A DNA stretch of 64,000 nucleotides, taken from NCBI GenBank assembly GCA_028671895.1, contig JAPMAC010000207.1:4774001-4838000 (forward strand), given 5' to 3'. The notes beneath the pieces were generated by a model that searched no databases, was not told where the DNA came from, and worked only from the letters and a program-made list of their open reading frames with translations. Source of the stretch: Oenanthe sinensis. Its lineage: Eukaryota > Streptophyta > Magnoliopsida > Apiales > Apiaceae. Below are positions 34,901 to 45,040 of the stretch, in pieces (the stretch's first letter is position 1; every line of letters begins with the position of its first letter). Both the position numbers and the translations under genes were made by a program.

Positions 34901-35300
34901 TATGAAGGATGATTGCAATTCTGAGGATGATGGGAATGTTACTCCATCTTTTATATATTTTGATCAGTTTTTTCCTCAATCTTGGGAATCAGCAAAACTA
35001 AAAGGCATTGATGATAAAGCTACTTTTCAGTGTATCATGGCCATTCACCAATATGAAAGACTTAAGGCTTTTCAAAAAAGTCTTTTTTGCAAGAACATGG
35101 TCATTACCCCGTTGAAGATGTTGATCACTCCTTAATTGAAGAAGAAGAAGCGATAGATGCAGATATTAAGGCTGAGATAGAGAATGTCACTACACAATTG
35201 GATAGTGTGGTCAAGGACATCTCTCATATTCAAACCAAATTTACTGGTGTTGATAGTACTACTTTTCTTCTCAAAACTCAATTTCACAGAATTCATTCCC
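31925..35300 (+). pseudogene. Sire-3 third ORF ('env-like' position), degenerate and cut at its 3' end
   Basis: Homologous in layout to Sire-2 ORF3. The N-terminal globular part (31925-32730) contains a Tyr-Phe/Phe-Phe-Phe pattern and Tyr-His-Arg-Phe-Leu near 32520. A long hydrophilic, Ser/Glu/Pro-rich middle (32760-34900) and a coiled-coil-like stretch (about 35130-35300) follow. Several stops and at least three frame changes break it (open pieces at 32191-32730, 33520-34359, 34533-35135 and 35087-35300). Many of its Ser-Glu-Ser codons are written with the lineage motif AGACTCTG/CAGAGTCT. The C-terminal third is missing because the Sire-4 LTR enters at 35301; it should reappear to the right of the window. 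Confidence 0.78.
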
Positions 35301-35955
35301 TGTTGGGTCCCAAAATATCGTTGAATGGGGGTTGAATACGATACTCACAATAATTTAAATTCTTTTCAGAATTTGTAGATAAATAAATTATTGCTTCAGA
35401 GTGGATTCGGCCATTTGTAGTGTTTAGGTGTGCTGCCTACTAATTTTTTATGTGTCCGGATAAATCAATTAGGTTCAAGAAAATTAACAAGTAAATTATG
35501 GAGACAAGTTTCCTGGAATATATCTTTCATATATAAGCCCAGAGGGGTGCTACACCCAGTTAAAAATATAACTGGCTTCTAAAGAATAAATTAGTTCTTT
35601 GCTACTAACACAAAAATATTAGGCTCAGTTCCTATACAAATATATCTAAAGTAGTACAAGGAAAAACTGAGTCCGTAGGAAGTGATATCTAGGAGCCCTG
35701 AGCCTTTTTCATTAAAGAACCGGGTCCTAATATCTGACCGGGAGCAAGGTATGGGTGTGTATAAATTGTTTCTTCTTGCTCCGGCCATGGCAGTAGCTCT
35801 CTACATTTTATTTTTGTTGAAGAATACGACTCTCTTCTTTAAATGGTGTAGTCTTTAAATCAATGAAGTAGCTGCTGTAATTTGATTGGCTGAGGGGTTA
35901 GTTGGGGCCAAGAAATATTTTGTTGCGCCAACATATTTTATTGCGCCAACATATT
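35301..35955 (-). mobile_element. Sire-4 left LTR fragment (LTR-x)
   Basis: Matches 63288-63951 over its whole length with scattered differences. On the minus strand it carries a TATA-like TTATATATG (about 35537-35545) and, at its inner edge, two copies of TTGCGCCAACATATTTT. It ends abruptly at about 35955, where the sequence passes into gag/leader DNA, so the start of the LTR is deleted. Confidence 0.82.
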
Positions 35956-37243
35956 TTGTATCCTAAAATCCCTGTTGGCTGTATCCTGTGTTCCAGATGA
36001 TCTGCAGTGTTAGCACGAACTTCCTATAATCTCCATGTAGAATAATCTTTAAGGCTTGTACTAAGATTCCAGGTTATCCAGTCTGTTCTCCTTCACTACT
36101 TCAACCCCTTTGATTTTTCATCCAAAAATACAACTCAAATCAACCAAAAAATGTACCCAAATAATCTCCTCTTTTGCAGCTTCCAAAATATTAGTGGGAT
36201 CTTATGGAGTAAACCTCTGAGGAAATTAATACCACCTATTTTTCAACCTGTTCCAGAATTAGCTTCATAGCATAATCTTCAGTCAATTTCAGTTGTCTTC
36301 AATGCCCGGAAAAATCTTCAACTACTAACCCTTGAGCACCCTCGAATTAATATTTAAGAAAAATTTAGATTTACAGAATTTTTAATTTTCTTAGAAAATA
36401 AATTAATCAAAAATAAAAATATACAACAAATTAATTTTCAAGAATTTCGAATTTTCTTAAAAATTAAAATATTGTAAATTAATATTTAAGAAAAATTTTA
36501 GTTTTCAAGAATTTTAAATTTTCTTGAAAAATAAATAAATCTAAAATACAAATTAAAGGGTACAAAATTTGGGATGTCAAACTGATATTTTGGGTTAGTG
36601 GCGCCTAGCTATTTAGTGGCGCCTCACATATCGATTACCCTATACATGCGCAACATGGCTTGACACTTGACTTTGCTAATTTTCCAAATTTTCCCGCGCG
36701 TGAGAAGCAATTCATGGCACCTGCAGAGGGAAGAGCAGAGGAATGACGCAACTAAAATTTCCATAACAGTTGGCGCGTGAATTTCCACTGAATTCACATG
36801 TACATGAATTTACAAATTCAAATTGGCCGAGTGAATATTGGACCACGGTTTCGTAAATTTAAATTATAAACTCATTTTTTTAATTTATGAAATAAACTAA
36901 TTAAAATTTATAATATAAACTAATAAAAATTTATAAAATAAATTTTATAAAAGGTTCTAAAATATATTTAATACTAAGTTTATAAAATAAACTAATTAAA
37001 ATATATTATATAAATGAATAAAAGTTTATAAAAAATTTAATAGAAGTTTATAAAATAAATTTAATATTAAGTTTATAAACTAAACTAATTAAAATTTATA
37101 ATATAAATTTATAGATGTTTATAAAATAAATTATGTAAGAGTTTATAAAATAAACTTATTAAAAGTTTATAATTAAACTTATTTAACAAGACCTCTAAAT
37201 ATGTCCAAAATGACTTCGACACCCTGAGCTTCACTAAGTTACG
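35956..37243 (-). pseudogene. gag: Sire-4 truncated gag/leader, left copy
   Basis: Aligns with about 61963-63245 almost throughout. The left end corresponds to a gag segment. The rest is leader: GGCGCC-rich stretches (about 36600-36625) and an AT-rich array of TTTATAAAATAAA units (36850-37170). It stops at the TTACG target duplication of Sire-2 (37239-37243) and continues at 52181. Confidence 0.75.
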
Positions 37244-38523
37244 TGAAAGGCAGAGTGTTTAAACTTGTAACACTATAATTTATGTAACTCAACTAAAGAA
37301 AAGATACTTAACCCGAAGACAATCAAGAATAAGAAGTCACAAAGAAATCAATACAAATGAAGACAAAGTAATTGATACAGTTCAACATGGTAAATATGAT
37401 CAAACAAAGAAGAAATCATTGGAAGAAGTTCAAGTTAAAGTTGTTCATGCCCCAGTGATTTGTAACTCAAAGGATCAAGATCATAACTATCAGTATCAAT
37501 AAGACTAATTGATTTCAAGTGAAAAAGAAGGAAAGCAATTGTTGGAAAGCCACATTTCTAATTGAACATGGTAATCTATTCAGAAGCAAGAAACCTATCA
37601 AGACTAGTCACTTATGAACCAGACCAGTGCATCAAGTGTCAGGACATTGGTAGCAAGTTCATGTCAGTAGTAGAGTTCCAAGTTCAAGAGCTTGTTGAAG
37701 AAAATAGAAGACATGAAGAAATCACAAGTTCAAGATGTTGCATTGAAGTTTCAAGTTGAAGCCCAGAATTTCTCTAAGTACTTACAAGGGAACCTATGTA
37801 GAAATTCCTATCTAGAAATTCTGGATAAGTTTCTACTTAGAGCCAAGTAGAAATTCTGGAGTTGGAAATATTTTCTAAGTACTCAACTCAGGAAGCTATC
37901 TCGAATTTCCTATGTCGAAATTCCTAAGTCGAATTTCCTATGTAGAAATTCTGGAGGTGAAAATATTTTCTAAGTACTCAGGAAGAAGGCTATCTTGAAT
38001 TTTCTATGTAGAAATTCCTAAGTAGAAATTCCTATGTAGAAATTCTACTTAGAATTCGAGATAGAGCCAAGTAGAATTTCCTATGTAGAAATTCTACATA
38101 GAGGACAGTTTCAACATGACACATGGCATCATCCTGGTGGCAGATTTCCAAGCTTTCAAGACAAGATAAGATTCACGTGGACAACATTGGGCCACTCATA
38201 TCTTATCTTTTGAAGACTACAAGTCATAGATTACAAAGTAGTATAAATAGAAGTACTTGTGTAACTTATTAACAGAGAGCAATATTCGAGAGAAACACTT
38301 GTAATAAAGAGAGAGTATATTCACAGAGCTTAGTATCATTTACTACCCTCTTTACTTCTGTTGTACTATTGTAATGAATGTTGTAGCAACCCTTTCAAGT
38401 TATATATAAGACATATATTCCTTGAATCTTTGTGTTCATTTATTACATAGTATTTATTGCTTCATTAATTCGAAAAGTTGTATTCACCCCCCCCCCCCCT
38501 CTACAACACATTTGGACCTAACA
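37244..38523 (+). repeat. Sire-2 5' LTR (1280 bp)
   Basis: TGAAAGGC...ACCTAACA. It contains the GAAATTC-type motif array (37770-38105), a TATA box TATAAATA (38242-38249), a possible poly-A signal region AATAAAG near 38302, and a run of 13 C (38487-38499) close to the end. Confidence 0.95.
37770..38105 (+). repeat. Sire-2 LTR motif array (TAGAAATTCC / TCGAATTTCC)
   Basis: About twenty units built on GAAATTC or GAATTTC joined by CTATGT, CTAAGT, CTATCTC or GAGATAG linkers. Several pair as palindromes (for example GTAGAATTTCCTATGTAGAA). The array lies about 140 bp upstream of the TATA box. The 3' LTR has it at 51433-51768. Confidence 0.85.
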
Positions 38524-38525
38524 AT

Positions 38526-38537
38526 TGGTATCAGAGC
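38526..38537 (+). other. Sire-2 primer-binding site (initiator-Met tRNA)
   Basis: TGGTATCAGAGC starts two bases after the 5' LTR. Confidence 0.92.
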
Positions 38538-39260
38538 TTAATGTTTGACAAACAAAACATAGATCCTTGTGTTTGGTAGAAGATTAATGAGTTTTCTCTT
38601 CCAGATCTAATTTTCGAGTTTTTCTTGAAAAGTGTGCCTTAATTTTTTTTGGTGAAAACTCATCCCAAAAATTATTTAAATACTCCAGGTGTGATTATTT
38701 AGCTTGGGTGGATTTTAGATAATTTTTGTGATTTAATCTGGGTACTTTGGTTTGTGGTGTTCTTCACATGTTCATCACTGTTCTTGGTAAAGAAGACAAA
38801 ACCAACAACTTTAGATCTCCTTTTCAAAAAGGCAAAAAGTGTAAAAGGTGTTATTGGCTTTTGATTGGACAATTTACTCACAGAAAAAGAATTGTCAGAA
38901 GACTCTGTACCTTTCACGTGGGTGTTAGGTGAAGTTAGGTGAGATAAGTCATAAAAGTCAAAAAGTGTGAAAGTGACCTGCAGCAATTTTTTTTCTCCAA
39001 GGCAAAAGTTCTACATAGAAATATCTACTTGACAATTTCTACTTAGAAATTTCGACTTGACAGAATTTCGACTTGGTGAAATTTCGACTTGGCAAAAAGT
39101 TCCACATAGAAATTTCGACTTAGCCTAGTCTTGTGTACTTAGAATTTTTTTTGTGACCAGTTTTTGAACTTTGATTTATTTTGAGATAATTCAATTTTCT
39201 TTTAATTACTACTCAAGTAATAAGAAAAGTTTATTATCTCTACTTTAAATCTATATTAAG
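38538..39260 (+). other. Sire-2 leader with a second motif cluster
   Basis: Non-coding 720-bp leader. At 39005-39130 there are six or more ATTTCGACTTG / TAGAAATTTC units related to the LTR and spacer arrays. The gag ATG follows at 39261. The short minus-strand ORF here looks accidental. Confidence 0.75.
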
Positions 39261-41705
39261 ATGGCACCTAAAAATCAATTCAAAATTCCAATGTTCGACC
39301 GAGATCACTATGAAGAATGGGTGTTGAGAATGAAATTATACCTTGAGTCAGTTAACCCTGAATACTTGGAAGTCCTTAACAAAGGTAAATTTGTTCCAAT
39401 GGTGGTTGTTCCTGAGCATATGGAAGGAGATGTGGTTGTACCACAGCGGTCTGAGCCTAAAAAGGCAGCGGACTTTTCAGATGCTGATAAGGAGCAGATA
39501 GCCTTTGATACATCCGTTCGACAAACATTGGTGGAATCCCTCGATCACGAAATGTTTAATGTAGTTAAAGGACTAACTACAGCCAAGAAGATCTGGGATA
39601 AGATAGAGGTCGTCATGGAAGGTACAGCTGAGGTTAGAAGTAACAAGACACTCATACTCAAGATGGAGTATGACACTTTCAGGATAAGAAAAGGAGAAAG
39701 CATAACAGATGTCTATCTAAGATTCAGTCAGTTGGTGTTGGATTTGAATCTGAGAGGTATAACTCTCCCCATGGTTGAAGTCAACACGAGATATCTAAGG
39801 AACCAGCCAAAAAGCATTGAACATAGAGTCTACGCTGTAAGAGAAACCAGAGATTTGCATATAACTTCTCTGGAAGAGTATTATGGAATTCTAAAGACCT
39901 ATGAGCTGGAGACCCTTCAAGATCAAGCATGGGACAATGATTCAAGAGGAAAAGAAGTGGCATCAGGATTGGTTGCTGATGAGGAAGAGTCTAAGAAGGC
40001 AATGGTTGCAGAAAAACCTAGATCATCACCTGCATCTCATCAAGTTGATAATGATGATGAATGCACCTCAAATAGTGATGATGACTACTTCACCCAAGAA
40101 GAGCTGGACAACATGGATGATAGTGTCGTGGCATACATGGCGAGGAAGTTCAGCAATATCAGATTCAAAAAGAGTAACCGACCACAGAGAAAATCTTCAT
40201 CTTTCTATCGGGTTACAAGGGGTGGTGGTAGTTCTTCAGGTTACAAAGGAAAAGGCAAGAGTTCTAGCTACAAATCTCCTTTGGATTTCAAAATGAAGTT
40301 CAAGTGCTATAACTGTGGTGAAGCTGGACATTTTGCTACGGACTGCAAGAAGCCGAAACAGACTTATCCAAAAGAAAGTTATGAAGCCCTCAAAAGCAAG
40401 TATGTAGCCCTGGTGAAGGAAAGACATGGAAAAAGAGCTTTAGTGGTAACAGAAGGTAGAGCTTGGGATGATTCAGACGAGGAAGAAGTTATTCATGCAA
40501 ACTTTGCCCTCATGGCTGAGACATCAGAGGAACCAGAGGTACCAGTTCTAACCCTTAAGGAAGAAATGTCTATTGATGATTATAAGGTGCAGAACGGGGC
40601 TCTTAGCGAAGAGATCTATATGTTGTGCAAAAGCCTAAACACTTCTCAAAAGGAACAGAAAACACTTGTTGCCAAATGCAGAATGCTTGAGGCAAAAGTG
40701 GAAGAGTTAGAGGCTGTTTGCATTGTAGATACTTCCCTAAGAGACTCTATTAAATCTTTGGAACACAAGCTTAGCCTTAAGGATGAAATAGAAGCATGTC
40801 TTAGGAATAAACTAGCTGAGTTAGAAACAAAATGCGAAGCTTATAAACTAGCTGCTAGTAAGGTGAATGTTGACAGTGACACATTTAAGAAGATAACTGG
40901 AGTTGGTGTAGGTCTTGATTATTCTAACTTATCTAAGAAAGAAGGGAAAAGACCTGTAGACACTAGTTCCAGTAAGACCAAGACTGAAATACCTACTTTT
41001 CTTAAATCAGCTGTCAAACCCATCTTTAAACACTTCGTTCCTCAAGTAGAAGAAGAGACTGAATTATTAGTTAGATATGAGATAGAGATGGAAGATCGAA
41101 AGAAAGAACAACCTGTAACTCCTATTAAATCAGTTAAAATCAAATCCACTAGAGAAGAATCTAGACAAGGATTAGGAGCTAAGGCTGTTAAACAACAGAA
41201 AAAGGAAAAAGGCATAAAAGAGGTTAAGGCAGAACGTGTTAAGAAAGAGTGTTATCATTGTAAATCTACTGAACATCTTTCTTACGCATGCAAATCTAAC
41301 ATGAATATTCCTATTACTCATGCCATGCCTGTACCACACACAATGAATAACATGCATATGAACCATGCACAATGTGGTCAACCTAATTGTATGCCATGCA
41401 CTTTTAACGTCATGCAAACATTTGTAAACTTGATGAATGCAACTAGCCAATCATGTCAAAATTCTAATGCTAGTTCTAATGTCAAAAAGAAGCATGGTAG
41501 AGCTAAGACTGCCAGTCCTCCTAAAGTTAGGAGTGACAAACCTTCGCCTAAGACTAACAAAATTGTCAATTCTGAAAGAGGAAAAGACAAAGTCGAAAGC
41601 TCGAGTAATGTTAAAATAGGTGCATCTACTGTTGTTAAAACTGATAATTCTCGATCTTATAGAAAAGCCGGGCCCAATCAAACATGGGTTCCGAAGAACG
41701 CCTAA
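39261..41705 (+). CDS. gag: Sire-2 Gag (814 aa)
   Basis: Structural protein that forms virus-like particles and packages the element RNA in the cytoplasm. The N-terminal 230 residues form the copia gag domain. An acidic Asp/Glu stretch (about 265-290) precedes a CCHC knuckle beginning Cys349 (Cys-x2-Cys-x4-His-x4-Cys). A coiled-coil-like helical region covers about 440-530. A second CCHC knuckle begins at Cys664. A Met/His-rich segment with Cys-x4-Cys-x2-Cys (about 706-714) follows. A basic tail ends in the Gly-Pro-Asn-Gln-x-Trp motif shared with Sire-1. The length and two knuckles are typical for Sireviruses and larger than in most copia elements. It overlaps pol by 22 nt in another frame. 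Confidence 0.93.
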   Translation: MAPKNQFKIPMFDRDHYEEWVLRMKLYLESVNPEYLEVLNKGKFVPMVVVPEHMEGDVVVPQRSEPKKAADFSDADKEQIAFDTSVRQTLVESLDHEMFNVVKGLTTAKKIWDKIEVVMEGTAEVRSNKTLILKMEYDTFRIRKGESITDVYLRFSQLVLDLNLRGITLPMVEVNTRYLRNQPKSIEHRVYAVRETRDLHITSLEEYYGILKTYELETLQDQAWDNDSRGKEVASGLVADEEESKKAMVAEKPRSSPASHQVDNDDECTSNSDDDYFTQEELDNMDDSVVAYMARKFSNIRFKKSNRPQRKSSSFYRVTRGGGSSSGYKGKGKSSSYKSPLDFKMKFKCYNCGEAGHFATDCKKPKQTYPKESYEALKSKYVALVKERHGKRALVVTEGRAWDDSDEEEVIHANFALMAETSEEPEVPVLTLKEEMSIDDYKVQNGALSEEIYMLCKSLNTSQKEQKTLVAKCRMLEAKVEELEAVCIVDTSLRDSIKSLEHKLSLKDEIEACLRNKLAELETKCEAYKLAASKVNVDSDTFKKITGVGVGLDYSNLSKKEGKRPVDTSSSKTKTEIPTFLKSAVKPIFKHFVPQVEEETELLVRYEIEMEDRKKEQPVTPIKSVKIKSTREESRQGLGAKAVKQQKKEKGIKEVKAERVKKECYHCKSTEHLSYACKSNMNIPITHAMPVPHTMNNMHMNHAQCGQPNCMPCTFNVMQTFVNLMNATSQSCQNSNASSNVKKKHGRAKTASPPKVRSDKPSPKTNKIVNSERGKDKVESSSNVKIGASTVVKTDNSRSYRKAGPNQTWVPKNA

Positions 41706-44700
41706 CCAATCTGTCATTGCAGGGCATTAAGCGGAACAGAAATAAAGTTATATGGGTGCTAGACAGTGGAGCATCGAGGCATATGACAGGAAACAAGTCC
41801 CTGCTTACAGAGTTGGTTATGAAGGCTGGCCCTTATGTTACCTTTGGAGATGACAGCATTGGTGTGACAAAGGGATATGGCAAATTGAAATCTGGTAATG
41901 TCATCATTGAAGATGTTTCCTATGTTGAGGGATTAAAACACAATCTGTTGAGTATCAGTCAATTTTGTGACAAAGGATATGAAGTTATATTCAACAAGAG
42001 AGGTGTATCAATCACTCACATTAAGGAAGGTTCGTTGGCTTTGAGAGGAGTTCGAAAGGCAGATCTTTTTGTTGCTGATATGGATTCGGCAAACCAGAAT
42101 GAAGTGACCTGTTTCTATAGCAAAGCGTCAGATGATGAAAGCTGGCTATGGCATAAGAAGCTGTCTCACTTGAACTTCAAAACGATGAATGCTCTCGCAA
42201 GGCGAGAACTGGTGAAAGATCTACCTCAAATGGAGTTTGCTCCTAAAGGACTCTGTGAAGCCTGTGAAATGGGAAAGTCAAAGCGAGCATCGCACAAGAG
42301 TAAAGAAATTTCTAGTGTCACTGAGCCTCTGCAACTCCTTCATATGGATTTATTTGGCCCAGTGAATGTCCTATCATTGTCTAGGAAAAGATATGCTTTG
42401 GTAATCGTGGATGACTTCTCCAAGTATACATGGGTATTGTTCGTAATGACAAAAGACGAAGTGCCTTTTCAAATCATTGATCACATCACTGAGATTGAGA
42501 ATGTATCAACACTCACTGTGAAGACGATAAGATCAGACAACGGCACAGAATTTAAAAATGCAATATTGAATGACTTCTGTGTTTCTAAAGGAATACGTCA
42601 TCAGTACTCAGCCCCGAGAACTCCACAACAGAATGGAGTAGTTGAAAGGAAGAACAGAACATTGGTCGAAGCAGCAAGAACTTTGTTATATGAATCGAAA
42701 CTTCCTCTATACTTTTGGGCTGAGGCAGTGAGTACAGTGTGTTACACTCAGAATAGAACCTTGATCATAAAAGATAAAGAAAAGACACCATGTGAACTAA
42801 TGAATAACAGAAGACCAACAATCAAATACTTTCATGTCTTTGGAGCTAAATGCTATGTACTTATAGATGATGAAAATCTAGGCAAGTTTGAAGCAAAGGC
42901 ACGTGAAGGAATATTTATTGGTTATTCTACAAATACGGTGGCAGCTTATCGGGTATTCTTGGTGAATGAACGGAAAGTGATTGAAAGCTACAATGTCAGA
43001 TTCGACGATACCAAACTCCCATCAATTTCTAAAGATAATAGTGAACCTGAGTCCCTAAAATTTCATAATCTGGACTTGGATGAAATTGAGGATGAACCTG
43101 AGTTGGTTGTTACTTCAAATATACCAAGTGATCGTGAAGCTATACCTGAGTCTAGTGGACAATCGAATTCTACGAGATCAGAAGAAACTTCTTCCGCACG
43201 TTCTGGCAACAACTCAGGGGGAGTAAATAGCAGCTCAAGAACAGGTGATCAAGACTCGAGGAGAAATGACACTAATTCTGTAGGAGCTGGTACTAACTCA
43301 GGGGGAGTTAGTAGAAACAACACAAGTAGTCAGCACAACAATTCAGAAAGTCAAGCTGAATCATCAAGACAATTACCAAGAGAACGGGTATGGAGTAGAG
43401 ACCATCCGTTTGAATTAATTATTGGTGATCCAGATGCTGGTGTGACTACTAGAAGATCTACAAGAGCTGACATGGCAAATATCTGCTTGTACTCTGGGTT
43501 CTTGTCCAAACTAGAACCTAAAGAAATAGAAGAAGCTCTTGGTGATGCTGATTGGGTGATTGCAATGCAAGAGGAGCTCAATCAGTTTGAAAGGCAGAAA
43601 GTTTGGAAGCTGGTACCCCGACCAAAGAACAGATCAGTAATTGGAACTAAGTGGGTATACAGAAATAAACTGGACGAAAACGGACTTGTAACACGAAACA
43701 AGGCTCGTTTGGTAGCAAAAGGTTACTCTCAACGAGAGGGAATTGATTATGATGAAACCTACGCTCCAGTTGCAAGACTTGAGGCAGTCAGGATGTTCTT
43801 GGCCTTTTCAGCACACAAGAATTTCAAGGTTTTTCAGATGGATGTGAAAAGTGCCTTCCTGAATGGAGAGCTAGAAGAAGAAGTGTATCTGGAACAGCCA
43901 CCTGGCTTCATTGATCCAGAACTTGAAGATTTTGTGTTTCTTCTCTTCAAAGCTGTCTATGGCCTCAAGCAATCCCCAAGACGATGGTATGAAACCCTAT
44001 CCTTGTTCTTAATTGAAAATGGTTTTATTAGGGGAGTAATTGATAAAACATTGTTCTACAAAAATGTAAAGGATGATTTGATACTTGTTCAAGTGTATGT
44101 GGACGATATTATTTTTGGGTCATCTAATGAGCGCTTGTGCGAGAAATTTGCCAAGTTAATGCAGGATAAATATGAGATGAGCATGATGGGGGAGCTGTCT
44201 TTCTTCCTTGGATTACAGATCAGTCAAAGAAAAGAAGGAATCTTTATCTGTCAATCCAAGTACATCAAAGATTTACTCAAGAAGTACAATCTTGAAGATG
44301 CATCAGCAGCTAAAACTCCCATGCCAACAGCCACGAAGCTTGATGAAGACAAATCAGGTAAACCAGTTGACATCACAAGCTATCGAGGTATGATTGGCTC
44401 ACTTCTCTATTTAACTGCAAGTCGACCCGATATCATGTTCGCAACGTGTTTGTGTGCAAGGTTCCAAGTGGATCCTAGAGAGTCACATCTCATAGCTGTC
44501 AAACGAATCTTTAAGTATCTCAAGGGAACACCAAATCTAGGGATTTGGTACCCAAGAGATACAGGTCTTAATCTAATAGGCTATTCGGATTCAGACTATG
44601 CAGGTTGCAGGATCGATAGGAAAAGCACATCTGGTGCTTGTCAATTCCTAGGCAGAAGATTGGTGTCCTGGCAAAGTAAAAAGCAACATACAGTATCTAC

Positions 44701-45040
44701 TTCTACTGCTGAAGCTGAGTACATTGCTGCTGGAAGCTGTGTAGCTCAAATACTGTGGATGAGGAACCAATTGAAAGATTATGGCATGGAACATACAAAG
44801 ATTCCAATCATGTGTGACAACACTAGTGCTATTGCCATGACCAACAATCCTGTAGATCACTCAAGAACCAAGCACATAGATATCCGGTATCACTTCATCA
44901 GAGAACATGTCGAGGAGGGGACTGTGGAGTTACATTTTGTACCCACAATGCAACAAATTGCAGATATATTCACCAAGCCTCTTGATGAAGTAACATTCAA
45001 TAGGTTGGTTGGTGAATTGGGGATGCTTAACACAAGTTAG
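41684..45040 (+). CDS. pol: Sire-2 Pol: protease, integrase, reverse transcriptase, RNase H (1118 aa)
   Basis: Makes the enzymes for processing, cDNA synthesis and integration. Protease Asp27-Ser-Gly lies close to the N-terminus. The zinc-binding GAG-pre-integrase region (His...His...Cys-Glu-Ala-Cys) precedes integrase Asp222, Asp285 and Glu321, with exact 35-residue spacing. A Ser/Asn-rich linker (about 450-570) contains two CAGGGGGAG purine runs. Reverse transcriptase has Tyr-Val-Asp807-Asp. RNase H carries Asp-Ser-Asp-Tyr-Ala-Gly and Thr-Ala-Glu-Ala-Glu-Tyr. The ATG at 41684 lies inside gag and is probably not the true start; frame -1 relative to gag suggests frameshifting, and a TTGCAG acceptor-like site at 41716-41721 suggests splicing as an alternative. 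Confidence 0.94.
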   Translation: MGSEERLTNLSLQGIKRNRNKVIWVLDSGASRHMTGNKSLLTELVMKAGPYVTFGDDSIGVTKGYGKLKSGNVIIEDVSYVEGLKHNLLSISQFCDKGYEVIFNKRGVSITHIKEGSLALRGVRKADLFVADMDSANQNEVTCFYSKASDDESWLWHKKLSHLNFKTMNALARRELVKDLPQMEFAPKGLCEACEMGKSKRASHKSKEISSVTEPLQLLHMDLFGPVNVLSLSRKRYALVIVDDFSKYTWVLFVMTKDEVPFQIIDHITEIENVSTLTVKTIRSDNGTEFKNAILNDFCVSKGIRHQYSAPRTPQQNGVVERKNRTLVEAARTLLYESKLPLYFWAEAVSTVCYTQNRTLIIKDKEKTPCELMNNRRPTIKYFHVFGAKCYVLIDDENLGKFEAKAREGIFIGYSTNTVAAYRVFLVNERKVIESYNVRFDDTKLPSISKDNSEPESLKFHNLDLDEIEDEPELVVTSNIPSDREAIPESSGQSNSTRSEETSSARSGNNSGGVNSSSRTGDQDSRRNDTNSVGAGTNSGGVSRNNTSSQHNNSESQAESSRQLPRERVWSRDHPFELIIGDPDAGVTTRRSTRADMANICLYSGFLSKLEPKEIEEALGDADWVIAMQEELNQFERQKVWKLVPRPKNRSVIGTKWVYRNKLDENGLVTRNKARLVAKGYSQREGIDYDETYAPVARLEAVRMFLAFSAHKNFKVFQMDVKSAFLNGELEEEVYLEQPPGFIDPELEDFVFLLFKAVYGLKQSPRRWYETLSLFLIENGFIRGVIDKTLFYKNVKDDLILVQVYVDDIIFGSSNERLCEKFAKLMQDKYEMSMMGELSFFLGLQISQRKEGIFICQSKYIKDLLKKYNLEDASAAKTPMPTATKLDEDKSGKPVDITSYRGMIGSLLYLTASRPDIMFATCLCARFQVDPRESHLIAVKRIFKYLKGTPNLGIWYPRDTGLNLIGYSDSDYAGCRIDRKSTSGACQFLGRRLVSWQSKKQHTVSTSTAEAEYIAAGSCVAQILWMRNQLKDYGMEHTKIPIMCDNTSAIAMTNNPVDHSRTKHIDIRYHFIREHVEEGTVELHFVPTMQQIADIFTKPLDEVTFNRLVGELGMLNTS

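Larger units (their letters stand above)
18230..35300 (+). mobile_element. Sire-3: old Sirevirus-type element that hosts the other insertions
   Basis: Integrase core and linker (18230-19320), reverse transcriptase and RNase H (28306-29729), and a third ORF (31925-35300) form one plus-strand element. Later insertions split it: Sire-1 on the left (18229/18230), Cop-A at 19321-28305, a solo LTR at about 29961-31621, and the Sire-4 complex from 35301. Its LTRs, gag, protease and the ORF3 C-terminus are not in the window and should lie beyond both edges. Stops and frameshifts show it is long inactive. Confidence 0.88.

Noticed and set aside
35591..35788. 65-aa minus-strand open frame in Sire-4 LTR-x
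   Set aside because: The matching place in LTR-z (about 63600-63770) has an in-frame stop, and it lies within the LTR. No sign of coding constraint.
37562..37759. 65-aa open frame, repeated at 51225-51422
   Set aside because: It is the same stretch of the two Sire-2 LTRs and lies upstream of the TATA box; repetition reflects the LTR pair, not a gene.
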